Under the pieces are notes generated by a model that saw only the letters and a program-made list of their open reading frames with translations, had not been told where the DNA came from and searched no databases. DNA of 64,000 nt, taken from contig NZ_WLVL01000018.1 of the NCBI RefSeq assembly GCF_009707125.1, positions 62,001 to 126,000 of the forward strand, given 5' to 3'. Origin of the DNA: Arsenicicoccus cauae (GTDB lineage Bacteria; Actinomycetota; Actinomycetes; Actinomycetales; Dermatophilaceae). Shown in pieces: positions 49,845 to 57,218 of the stretch (positions are counted from its first letter, which is position 1; each line of letters starts with the position of its first letter). Position numbers and translations under genes: made by a program.

Positions 49845-50972
49845 ATGACCGACGGGGACCGGAGCCGTGCCGCACGGCGGCCTCGCCGGCGTCCGCGCGC
49901 CCGCGTGCTGGCCACCGTGGCCGTGCTCGTCCTCGCCGTCGGTGCGCTGGTGGCGGCCGTGAGCCCGTGGCGCCCCCGGGGGTGGCTCGGCGGCGACCCG
50001 CCCCTCGTCATGGGGGCCATCCCGCACTGGGACCAGGCGGACGCCCTTGACACGCTGACGAGGCACCCCGGGACGGTCACCGTGGCCTCGCCCTGGTCCT
50101 ACGGGGTGGGCGAGGACGGCCGCCCCGTCCTGCAACCCGGGCTGAGCAGGGACTCCGAGCGAGCGCTCAACCAGCGCCTGCGTGACCTGGACCTGCAGAT
50201 CATCCCGACCGTCGCCAACACCACCGCGGGGCTGTGGGACGAGGTCACCATCGGCGCCGTGATGGCCGACCAGGGCCGCCGGGGAGCGCACGTGGACGCC
50301 CTGGTCCGCCTGGTGGAGGACCAGGGCTACGACGGGCTGCAGCTGGACTACGAGAACGTCCCGCCGGAGCGGCGGGAGGCCTATGTCGCCACCGTCCGGG
50401 CCCTCGCCGAGCGGCTGCACGACCGAGGTCGGGTGCTGTGGGTGACGGTGCACGCCAAGGAGACCGACGCCGGCTACGACGCGCGCAACCTCGCCCAGGA
50501 CTACCGCGCGCTGGGCGCGAGCGCCGACCGGGTCGTCCTCATGGCCTACGACTGGCACTGGGAGACCGGGCCCGCCGGGCCCATCGGGCCGGCGGACTGG
50601 GTGGACCGGGTGATCAGGTATGCCGTCACCCAGGTGCCTCGCGACAAGCTGGTGCTCGGTGTCGGTCTGTTCGGCTACGACTGGGGAGGGGCGAGGACGC
50701 AGGTGCTGACGTGGCGGCAGATCACCGAGCAGGCGGAGGTACGCCGCAGCGACGAGCTGTGGGACGTCGCCAGCCAGTCTCCGCACCTGGCCTACGAGCA
50801 GGACGGGGCCCGGCACGAGGTGTGGTACGAGAACGCCCGCAGCGTGCGCGAGAAGCTGCGGCTGGCCTCCGCCCACCAGGTGTCGGGGGTCGCGCTGTGG
50901 CGGCTCGGCCGTGAGGACCCGGCGATCTGGGACCTGCCGCAGACCGTATGGCGGACCGACCCGAGGCGGTGA
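49845..50972 (+). CDS. Membrane-anchored GH18-like glycosidase
   Basis: 375 aa; the ATG follows AGGGA, seven bases after the epimerase stop. A basic N-terminus (RRPRRRPRAR) and one TM helix (VLATVAVLVLAVGALVAAV) anchor an extracytoplasmic GH18 barrel. YDGLQLDYENV is the catalytic DGxxxDxE motif with its glutamate; VVLMAYDWHWE and GVALWRLGREDPAIW match the YaaH/SleL-like branch of GH18. It may trim the exported polymer, as PgaB does for PNAG, but the substrate is inferred only from the neighbouring GT2 and deacetylase. Confidence 0.87.
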   Translation: MTDGDRSRAARRPRRRPRARVLATVAVLVLAVGALVAAVSPWRPRGWLGGDPPLVMGAIPHWDQADALDTLTRHPGTVTVASPWSYGVGEDGRPVLQPGLSRDSERALNQRLRDLDLQIIPTVANTTAGLWDEVTIGAVMADQGRRGAHVDALVRLVEDQGYDGLQLDYENVPPERREAYVATVRALAERLHDRGRVLWVTVHAKETDAGYDARNLAQDYRALGASADRVVLMAYDWHWETGPAGPIGPADWVDRVIRYAVTQVPRDKLVLGVGLFGYDWGGARTQVLTWRQITEQAEVRRSDELWDVASQSPHLAYEQDGARHEVWYENARSVREKLRLASAHQVSGVALWRLGREDPAIWDLPQTVWRTDPRR

Positions 50973-50992
50973 CCGCCCGACGCCGTACGAGC

Positions 50993-51973
50993 TCAGTCCG
51001 TCGTCACCCCGGACGTGGTCACCAGGCGCGTCCAGGGACCACGAGGCACCTCCGAGGCCTCCACGAACTGCCAGCGGATCCGGTCCGTGTCGCCGTCGAG
51101 CTCGGCGAAGCCCAGGCAGCCGTTGAGCGCCGGCGACACGTCCATCCCCGCCCCGCCGTAGCGACGGTTGGCCGGGCGGGCATCGGTGTGCCCGAAGACG
51201 TAGGCGGCGTCGTGGTACTCCCCCGGTCCGGCGTCCTGGACCTGCCCGTAGCACGTGGCGCCGTTCGGCCCCACGAGGCGCACCCAGCGGTTCTTGAGGT
51301 AGGAGAACGACCGGTCCGTGCACCGCCCGGCGTACCCCGGGTCGTCGGCCCAGGGCACGACCCGGCACCGGCTCTCCCACCCGACGGGGTCGTTGAGGTC
51401 GTCGAACGGCACGTCGAGGTAGAAGGGGTTCTCCCGCGGCGTCATCCGGGTCGGGAACCACCCGCCCGCCGCCGTCCGGCGCTCGGTGCGGCACTCCCCG
51501 GCGACGACCACGCCGTCGCAGCCGCCGTAGTGCTCGAACCAGCGCGCGTCGTAGGTCGAGATGCGCTGCGACCCGTCCGGCGCCGTCGGGTCGAAGATCT
51601 CGCCGACCCAGAAGGTGGTCGAGACGATCCCCGTGTGCCAGGGGTAGGTGCGCCGGGGCAGCGGCGCGACGTTGCGCTTGGGCGCCACCGGCCGCGAGGG
51701 GGCGGCCGACGCGGTCGGCGTGCCGCCGATGCCGGGGGCGGCGCCGGTGTCCGGACCGCGTGGGGTGGGAGTGGCTGCGGTGGGGGTGACTCCGGTGGGG
51801 GCGCCTGCGCTGGGCGCCCGAGGCGGGGGCGCCGAGGCACCGGAGCTCGGGGGCCGGTCCAGGGCCATCCGCGCCAGCGCTACGGCCAGCAGCCCGACGC
51901 ACGCGATCGCGATCAGGACGGCGGCCGTGCGGATGCCGACCCTGCCCGCCGCGGGGTGACGGACCGACCTCAC
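50993..51973 (-). CDS. Secreted/anchored protein of unknown function in EPS locus
   Basis: 326 aa from a GTG that overlaps the CE4 gene's stop by four bases. One N-terminal TM helix (TAAVLIAIACVGLLAVALA), then a Pro/Ala/Thr-rich stretch (about residues 40-95), then a Cys-containing extracellular domain rich in W, Y and G (YPWHTGIVSTTFWVGEIF, GWESRCRVVPWADDPGYAGRC, FSYLKNRWVRLVGPNGATCYGQVQDAGPGEYHD). Disulfides are likely. I do not recognise a catalytic motif. Since it is cotranscribed with a polysaccharide deacetylase, it probably acts on or binds the same wall or exopolysaccharide. Confidence 0.75.
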   Translation of the reverse strand: MRSVRHPAAGRVGIRTAAVLIAIACVGLLAVALARMALDRPPSSGASAPPPRAPSAGAPTGVTPTAATPTPRGPDTGAAPGIGGTPTASAAPSRPVAPKRNVAPLPRRTYPWHTGIVSTTFWVGEIFDPTAPDGSQRISTYDARWFEHYGGCDGVVVAGECRTERRTAAGGWFPTRMTPRENPFYLDVPFDDLNDPVGWESRCRVVPWADDPGYAGRCTDRSFSYLKNRWVRLVGPNGATCYGQVQDAGPGEYHDAAYVFGHTDARPANRRYGGAGMDVSPALNGCLGFAELDGDTDRIRWQFVEASEVPRGPWTRLVTTSGVTTD

Positions 51974-53589
51974 CGGCGCTCGAGGGCGACGGCCGGGGCG
52001 ATGCGCGTGCCCTCGGGCACCTCACCCGGTCCCGGCACGTAGGTGGTGGCGGCCGCGTCCTGACGCCGCAGGGTGGGTCGCAGGGTGGTGGTGCCCTGCG
52101 GCGTGGCCTGCGCCGGCCGCACCCGCGTCGGGCGACGGCCGGGGGTGGCGCCGAGGCTGGGGGCGCTGACGACGAGCCGGCGTGCGGACGCGGTCGCTGT
52201 CGGGGACGTGGCCGGGACCTCGGTCAGGGCGTAGTCGTCCGTCGTGAGCACGCCGTTCGCGATGAGCGCGAGGCCGAAGCTCATGCCCGTCGCGCCCGCC
52301 GGAGCGGGCGGGGTGGTGAAGGCCGCGCGCTGCCAGGTGGGGGCGGCCGCGATCCAGGGGCTGGAGGTCCAGTAGCGCCAGGCGCCGGACCCGTCGCGGT
52401 AGTAGAGCGCGAGCTGGGACACGGCTGTCGACGTGAACCACGTGCTGACCTCGTAGGTGCGACCCGGCACCACCGACGGCGAGCAGGTGCCCAGGTCGAG
52501 CGTGGGCAGCAGCTTGGCGTCCCCGTCCTGGTACCCCGTCATCGTCAGCTGCTCGGCGGCCACGCCGGTGCGGCTCGCCGTACTGCGGGCCCAGCTCGGG
52601 GTGTTGGTCCCCCAGCCACCGGGCTGGAAGCACGACGGGAAGCCGGTGAACCCGTCGACCGCCTCGAGCGAGGGGTTGGTCAGGGCGTTGATCCCCGGCT
52701 GCGTCGGCGGTGTCGTCGGCACGGGGACGGGGACGGAGTAGGCGGGGTACCCGGCGCCGAGGTAGGCCCGCACCTGCTGGTCGACGGTGCGGACCGTCGT
52801 GTTGTTGGAGGCCGTTCGCGCATAGGCCGCGAGCCACGTGGTGAACTGGCGGAAGACCTCTGGGGTGACCGAGCGGTCGGCCGGGCAGTCCGCGGTGCCC
52901 AGCGGGGCGCAGACCCGGTGGAAGGTGAGGATGACCCATCCGCCCGAGCGCGTGCTCGCGGCCGTGACCTGGCTCTTGAGGGTGGCGAGCGTCCAGCGGG
53001 CGTCGACCTGGTCCGGCGCGCGCAGGTAGTAGGGGTCGGGCGGCGGGGACGTCTCGGCCCGGACGCAGCCGGTGCAGCCGAAGGGGCTCCGCACGTCGCC
53101 GAGGCCACGGGCGGTGGTGTAGCCGCAGTCCTGGGCGGCCTGCTCCACGGCGGGGTTGGCGTCGCTGAACGGGTAGGCGAAGCTCACGGGACGGAATCCC
53201 CACTGGTGCAGCGTGGCCCGGTCGTTGCAGATCTGCCGACGGACCTCCTGCGCCGGGATCTGCACGAGGTCAGGGTGGGTCACCGTGTGGCCGCCGATCT
53301 CGTTGCCGTCCGCGGCCATCGCCGTCAGGTCCGCGCGGGACAGGTAGCCGGGCGCCCCCACCCACCCCGACACGACGTAGAAGGTGCCGGCGAGGCCGGC
53401 CGACCGCATGGTCCGCTGCGCGGCGAGCTGGTCCGCGTCGCCGTCGTCGAAGGTGAGGGTCACGACCGTGGGGGTGGTGGCCGCCCCCGCCGTCACGACG
53501 GGGAGCTGCACCAGCACCGCGGCGGCGAGGACCGCCGCCGCCAGCGCGCACAGCATCGGACGGAATCCCTGGGACGAGCTGCGGTCCAT
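51970..53589 (-). CDS. Secreted polysaccharide deacetylase (CE4) with C-terminal carbohydrate-binding-like domain
   Basis: 539 aa; ATG after GGGGAGG. Signal peptide (ALAAAVLAAAVLVQLPVVTAGAA) then a NodB domain: TLTFDDGDADQLAA (catalytic and metal aspartates, TFDDG at 46-50), GNEIGGHTVTHPDL (HxxxH metal ligands), FAYPFSDAN and WVILTFHRV. It removes acetyl groups from N-acetylated sugar chains outside the cell. Residues about 290-470 form a beta-sandwich-like module (LTNPSLEAVDGFTGFPSCFQPGGWG...), probably carbohydrate-binding, followed by a low-complexity tail. A perfect TGTGAC-N4-GTCACA palindrome lies 24 bases upstream of the start. Confidence 0.9.
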   Translation of the reverse strand: MDRSSSQGFRPMLCALAAAVLAAAVLVQLPVVTAGAATTPTVVTLTFDDGDADQLAAQRTMRSAGLAGTFYVVSGWVGAPGYLSRADLTAMAADGNEIGGHTVTHPDLVQIPAQEVRRQICNDRATLHQWGFRPVSFAYPFSDANPAVEQAAQDCGYTTARGLGDVRSPFGCTGCVRAETSPPPDPYYLRAPDQVDARWTLATLKSQVTAASTRSGGWVILTFHRVCAPLGTADCPADRSVTPEVFRQFTTWLAAYARTASNNTTVRTVDQQVRAYLGAGYPAYSVPVPVPTTPPTQPGINALTNPSLEAVDGFTGFPSCFQPGGWGTNTPSWARSTASRTGVAAEQLTMTGYQDGDAKLLPTLDLGTCSPSVVPGRTYEVSTWFTSTAVSQLALYYRDGSGAWRYWTSSPWIAAAPTWQRAAFTTPPAPAGATGMSFGLALIANGVLTTDDYALTEVPATSPTATASARRLVVSAPSLGATPGRRPTRVRPAQATPQGTTTLRPTLRRQDAAATTYVPGPGEVPEGTRIAPAVALERR

Positions 53590-53612
53590 GAGAGCCTCCC
53601 CGGCCTCGAGCG

Positions 53613-53628
53613 TGTGACCCGCGTCACA
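53613..53628. promoter_or_regulatory. Perfect TGTGAC-N4-GTCACA operator upstream of CE4 gene
   Basis: TGTGACCCGCGTCACA has fully complementary 6-base arms and a 4-base spacer, a perfect match to the Crp-family consensus TGTGA-N6-TCACA. It lies between the CE4 start and its presumed promoter. The near-copy at 47231 suggests joint control of both arms of the exopolysaccharide locus. Confidence 0.65.
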
Positions 53629-53699
53629 TCTGACCAGGGTAGCCCTGCCGTCGCGCTTGGGGAAGGGGTACCCGCGCGCCGCAGGCGCCCCGGACACGA

Positions 53700-53732
53700 C
53701 GAAGGGCCCGGTCCACTGGACCGGGCCCTTCG
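53700..53732 (-). terminator. Hairpin behind tRNA-Lys
   Basis: CGAAGGGCCCGGTCCA (53700-53715) and TGGACCGGGCCCTTCG (53717-53732) are perfect complements with one unpaired apex base, starting four bases after the encoded CCA of the tRNA. Confidence 0.8.
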
Positions 53733-53736
53733 GATC

Positions 53737-53811
53737 TGGTGCGCCGCCAGGGATTCGAACCCCGAACCCAGTGATTAAGAGTCACTTGCTCTGCCATTGA
53801 GCTAGCGGCGC
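53737..53811 (-). tRNA. tRNA-Lys (CTT)
   Basis: Acceptor GCGCCGC/GCGGCGC, T-loop TTCGAAT and anticodon stem AGTGA/TCACT around loop CTCTTAA give CTT. Discriminator A and CCA are encoded. Confidence 0.95.
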
Positions 53812-53853
53812 AACGAGGTAAGACCCTACCAGGTCAGCGGGCCGACATGAAAT

Positions 53854-53885
53854 CGAGGTGACCCCGCCGCGACGGGGTCACCTCG
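53854..53885 (-). terminator. Hairpin behind the DUF3618 gene
   Basis: CGAGGTGACCCCG (53854-53866) and CGGGGTCACCTCG (53873-53885) form a perfect 13-bp stem with a 6-base loop, 18 bases past the gene's stop codon. Confidence 0.8.
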
Positions 53886-53903
53886 ACGGTGGAACGTATG
53901 GGC

Positions 53904-54485
53904 TCAGCCCTGGTTGCGGCGCGCGACGCCCAGGCTGATCAGGACGGCGCCCACGGCGGCCAGCCCGGTGGCGACGCGCTCCAGGCGCAGCTCGCCGTCG
54001 GCGTCGTGGGTGGCCTCGTCGACCTTGAGCCGGGCCTGGTCGGCCTTGACCTGGGCGCGGGACTTCAGGTCCGCGAACGAGTTCTGCGACGACGGGTCGG
54101 CGTGCTGGCCCTGGCTCTCGGACCGGGTCTTCAGCTCGTCGATCTTGGCGGTGGCGGTGGCCTTGAGCTCCTCGGCCTTGAGCGTTGCCGTCGCCTTGAG
54201 CTCCTCGGCCTTGGCCTTGGCCTGGTCGGCCACGGAGGCGTCGGCGTGGGTGGTCGTGGTGGTCGCGGAGTAGCGGCTCGGCCCCGTGGTGGCGCTCGCG
54301 GACGTCCCCATGAACGAGTGGTACTTGGCCATGAGCGAGTCGCGCAGCTGGCGCTTCTGGTCGGCCACGATGTTCTTGGGCTGGGCGCGGAAGGCCAGCT
54401 CGTCGATGGTGGCGGCCAGACGCTCACGGCTCTTGGCGATGTCGGTCTCGAGGTCGGAGACGGACTTGTTGGGCTGCTCGGTCAC
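53904..54485 (-). CDS. DUF3618-type membrane-associated protein with heptad repeats
   Basis: 193 aa. The N-terminal motif SVSDLETDIAKSRERLAATIDELAFRAQPK is that of DUF3618 proteins, which in actinobacteria accompany a DUF1469/phage-holin-superfamily membrane protein. A Thr/Ser-rich linker is followed by a helical region with three repeats of the LKATAT/AEELKATAT/AKIDELK type (about residues 95-120), likely coiled coil, and a C-terminal TM helix (VATGLAAVGAVLISLGVARR). The usual holin-like partner is not adjacent. It may be an envelope-stress structural protein; the function is unknown. Confidence 0.8.
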   Translation of the reverse strand: MTEQPNKSVSDLETDIAKSRERLAATIDELAFRAQPKNIVADQKRQLRDSLMAKYHSFMGTSASATTGPSRYSATTTTTHADASVADQAKAKAEELKATATLKAEELKATATAKIDELKTRSESQGQHADPSSQNSFADLKSRAQVKADQARLKVDEATHDADGELRLERVATGLAAVGAVLISLGVARRNQG

Positions 54486-54645
54486 GATGCTCTCCTAGCG
54501 TGGGGGAATGCGCGGGACGCGGGTTCTGCGTCGACGATAACGCAGGTGAGGTGCCCCACGTCGGAGCATCCGCCTGCGCGGCTGCAGTCCGGCATACCCC
54601 GTAGGCTCGGGGTGCATCCCGACCAGCCGCCCGGAAGGACCCGAC

Positions 54646-55116
54646 ATGCCCCGTCTCGAGCCCGGCGACCAGGCCCCCGACTTCACCCTCCCCGACGACA
54701 CGGGCGCGCCGGTGTCCCTCGCGGACTTCCGCGGGCGGCGGCTCGTGATCTTCTTCTACCCCGCCGCCATGACGCCCGGCTGCACCACCGAGGCCTGCGA
54801 CTTCCGGGACTCGCTCGGATCCTTGCGGGCGGCGGGCTACGAGGTGGTGGGGATCAGCAAGGACGCGCCGGACAAGCTCGCGCGCTTCCGCGAGAAGGAG
54901 GGCCTCACCTATCCCCTCCTCGGCGACCCCGACCTCGGCGTCCTCACGGCGTTCGGCGCCTACGGCGAGAAGAAGAGCTACGGCAAGACGATCCAGGGCG
55001 TGATCCGGTCCACGATCGTGCTCGACGAGCAGGGCCGGGTCGAGCTGGCCAAGTACAACGTCAAGGCCAAGGGCCACGTCGCCTCGCTGTCCAGGTCCCT
55101 CGGCCTCGCCGAGTAG
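54646..55116 (+). CDS. bcp: Thiol peroxidase Bcp (atypical 2-Cys peroxiredoxin)
   Basis: 156 aa from ATG after GGAAGGACC. It reduces hydrogen peroxide and organic peroxides using thioredoxin. The conserved FTLPDDTGAPVSLADFRG and VIFFYPAAMTPGCTTEACDFRD carry the peroxidatic cysteine in PGCTTEACDF; the second cysteine five residues on (EAC) is the resolving cysteine of the BCP type. KSYGKTIQGVIRSTIVLDEQG completes the thioredoxin fold. It stands alone, divergent from the DUF3618 gene. Confidence 0.94.
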   Translation: MPRLEPGDQAPDFTLPDDTGAPVSLADFRGRRLVIFFYPAAMTPGCTTEACDFRDSLGSLRAAGYEVVGISKDAPDKLARFREKEGLTYPLLGDPDLGVLTAFGAYGEKKSYGKTIQGVIRSTIVLDEQGRVELAKYNVKAKGHVASLSRSLGLAE

Positions 55117-55154
55117 CCTGGGCCTCCTGCCCGGTCGCGTGGTCGGCCGGGCTC

Positions 55155-55234
55155 GCGCACGTGGTGGAACTGGCAGACACGCAGGATTTAGGTTCCTGTG
55201 CCCCGGCGTGCGGGTTCGAGTCCCGCCGTGCGCA
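55155..55234 (+). tRNA. tRNA-Leu (TAG)
   Basis: Acceptor GCGCACG/CGTGCGC, a long D-arm (TGGTGGAACTGGCAGACAC) typical of leucine tRNAs, anticodon stem CAGGA/TCCTG around TTTAGGT giving TAG, a short variable arm and T-loop TTCGAGT. CCA is not encoded. Confidence 0.92.
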
Positions 55235-55242
55235 CCGCCCCC

Positions 55243-55268
55243 GCCCGGCTCACCCTGGTGAGCCGGGC
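55243..55268 (+). terminator. Hairpin behind tRNA-Leu
   Basis: GCCCGGCTCACC (55243-55254) and GGTGAGCCGGGC (55257-55268) form a 12-bp inverted repeat with a 2-base centre, eight bases after the tRNA. Confidence 0.75.
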
Positions 55269-55288
55269 GCCTCTGTCACAGTGGTCGT

Positions 55289-55744
55289 ATGCCGACCGGC
55301 GACCTCCGCGTCCCTCTCGGCCCGGGCATCCCGCGCGGGCTCGTGGTGCCGGCGGCCGAGCTGACCGAACGCTTCTCGCGGAGCTCGGGCCCCGGGGGTC
55401 AGGGCGTCAACACCACCGACTCGCGGGTGCAGCTGTCCTGGTCTCCCGCCACCTCCGCCGCGCTGACCGAGGCGCAGCGGGGCCGGGTGGTCGCGGCCCT
55501 GGCGTCACGCCTGGTCGACGGGGTGATCACGATCGACGCGTCCGAGCACCGGTCCCAGCGCCAGAACCGCCAGGCGGCGCGGACGCGGTTGGCCGACGGC
55601 ATACGGCAGGCCCTGGCTCCCCCGCCGCCCCCGAGGCGAGCGACCAAGCCCACCAAGGGGTCCCAGCGCCGCCGGCTCGCCGCCAAGGCCCGCCGCGCGG
55701 ACGTGAAGTCCGGCCGCGGCCGGGTGACCCGCGCCGACGACTGA
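55289..55744 (+). CDS. arfB: Alternative ribosome-rescue factor (peptidyl-tRNA hydrolase) ArfB/YaeJ
   Basis: 151 aa. It enters stalled ribosomes and hydrolyses peptidyl-tRNA. The release-factor-like catalytic motif is SSGPGGQGVNTTDSRV (GGQ). The domain is followed by a basic C-terminal tail (RRATKPTKGSQRRRLAAKARRADVKSGRGRVTR) that in ArfB inserts into the empty mRNA channel. The length fits ArfB rather than RF1/RF2, since codon-recognition domains are absent. It is convergent with rdgB. Confidence 0.92.
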   Translation: MPTGDLRVPLGPGIPRGLVVPAAELTERFSRSSGPGGQGVNTTDSRVQLSWSPATSAALTEAQRGRVVAALASRLVDGVITIDASEHRSQRQNRQAARTRLADGIRQALAPPPPPRRATKPTKGSQRRRLAAKARRADVKSGRGRVTRADD

Positions 55745-55785
55745 TCCGCTCGTCGGCTCGTCGGCGCGTCGGCGGCTCTGCGCGA

Positions 55786-56388
55786 TCAGCCCAAGAGGCG
55801 AGCGATCTCAGGCGCCAGCGCGCGAAAGGCCTTGCCGCGGTGGGAGATCGCGTTCTTGTCCTCGGGGGACAGCTCGGCGGCGGTGCGGGTGTCGCCCTCG
55901 ACCTGCAGGATCGGGTCGTAGCCGAAACCGTTGCTGCCGCGCGGCGCTCGCGTCAGCGTCCCCGGGAAGTCGCCCTCGCGGCAGACGGTCGTCCCGTCCG
56001 GCAGCGCCAGCACCGCCGCGCACCGGAAGCGCGCCCCACGGTGCTCGTCCGGCACGTCGGCGAGCTGGTCCAGCAGGAGGCGCAGGTTGGCTGCGTCGTC
56101 CCCGTGCCGACCCGACCAGCGGGCCGAGAACACGCCGGGAGCACCGCCGAGGACGTCGACGGCCAGGCCCGAGTCGTCAGCAACGGCAGGCAGATTCGTC
56201 ATGCGGGCGGCGTAGGTGGCCTTGAGCGTGGCGTTGGCCTCGAAGGTCACACCCGACTCGACGACGTCCTCCAGGTCGGGGAACTCCCCCAGCCCGACCA
56301 CCTCGACGTCGGGCAGCGACTCGCGCAGGATCGTCTCGAGCTCACGGATCTTGCCGACGTTGCGGGTGGCGAGGACGACCCGGCTCAC
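55786..56388 (-). CDS. rdgB: Non-canonical purine NTP pyrophosphatase (dITP/XTP)
   Basis: 200 aa from GTG, overlapping the rph stop by four bases. It removes dITP, ITP and XTP from the nucleotide pool. Ham1/RdgB motifs: [62 protein letters not shown] and [10 protein letters not shown]. In mycobacteria the order is murI, Rv1339, rphA, rdgB; here rdgB still follows rph, while the other two lie 3 kb away beyond an insert. Confidence 0.95.
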   Translation of the reverse strand: MSRVVLATRNVGKIRELETILRESLPDVEVVGLGEFPDLEDVVESGVTFEANATLKATYAARMTNLPAVADDSGLAVDVLGGAPGVFSARWSGRHGDDAANLRLLLDQLADVPDEHRGARFRCAAVLALPDGTTVCREGDFPGTLTRAPRGSNGFGYDPILQVEGDTRTAAELSPEDKNAISHRGKAFRALAPEIARLLG

Positions 56389-57134
56389 TGGACGCGCTCC
56401 CGCGGGGTCTCGGCCAGGGCCGCCTGCTGCAGGCGGGTGAGCTCGGCGCACCCGGCCGTGGCCAGCTCGAGCAGGGCGTCCAGCGTCGCCTTGTCGAAGG
56501 GCTCGGCCTCGGCCGTGCCCTGCACCTCGACGAAGCGGCCGTCGCCGGTCATCACGACGTTCATGTCGGTGTCGGCAGTCGAGTCCTCGGGGTAGTCCAG
56601 GTCGAGCACCGGCACCCCCTTGACCACACCGACCGAGACCGCGGCGACCGAGTCGCGCAGGGGCGTCGCGCCCCGGCGGATCGCGCCGCTCGTGACCCCA
56701 CCCGCGATGGCGTCGGCGAGGGCGACATACGCGCCGGTGATCGCGGCCGTGCGGGTCCCGCCGTCGGCCTGCAGCACGTCGCAGTCCAGGACGATGGTGT
56801 TCTCCCCCAGCTGGTCCAGGTCGACCACGGCCCGCAGCGAGCGCCCGACCAGGCGGGAGATCTCGTGCGTGCGACCGCCGATCTTGCCCTTGACCGACTC
56901 GCGGTCCGAGCGGGTGTTGGTCGAGCGCGGCAGCATGGCGTACTCCGCCGTGACCCAGCCGCGGCCCTGACCCTTGAGCCAGCGCGGCACCCCCTCGGTG
57001 AAGCTCGCCGCGCACAGCACCCGGGTCCGCCCGAACTCCACGAGCACCGATCCCTCGGCGTGGTCCAGCCAGTTGCGGGTGATGCGGACGTCGCGGAGCT
57101 GGTCGGGCGTGCGCCCGTCGTGGCGTGCAGTCAT
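56385..57134 (-). CDS. rph: Ribonuclease PH
   Basis: 249 aa. It is a phosphorolytic 3'-5' exoribonuclease trimming tRNA 3' ends. Conserved segments: [70 protein letters not shown] and [19 protein letters not shown]. Full length. The ATG is 85 bases from the divergent MMPL start. It overlaps rdgB by four bases (GTGA), giving a coupled rph-rdgB pair. Confidence 0.95.
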   Translation of the reverse strand: MTARHDGRTPDQLRDVRITRNWLDHAEGSVLVEFGRTRVLCAASFTEGVPRWLKGQGRGWVTAEYAMLPRSTNTRSDRESVKGKIGGRTHEISRLVGRSLRAVVDLDQLGENTIVLDCDVLQADGGTRTAAITGAYVALADAIAGGVTSGAIRRGATPLRDSVAAVSVGVVKGVPVLDLDYPEDSTADTDMNVVMTGDGRFVEVQGTAEAEPFDKATLDALLELATAGCAELTRLQQAALAETPRERVQ

Positions 57135-57218
57135 GGGCCTCAGCCTATCGAGCCCGTATGCCGTCCCCGGCTCGCGTGGCGACGCGCGCACCCACCCGTC
57201 ATTTGTTTCACTGGTGGA

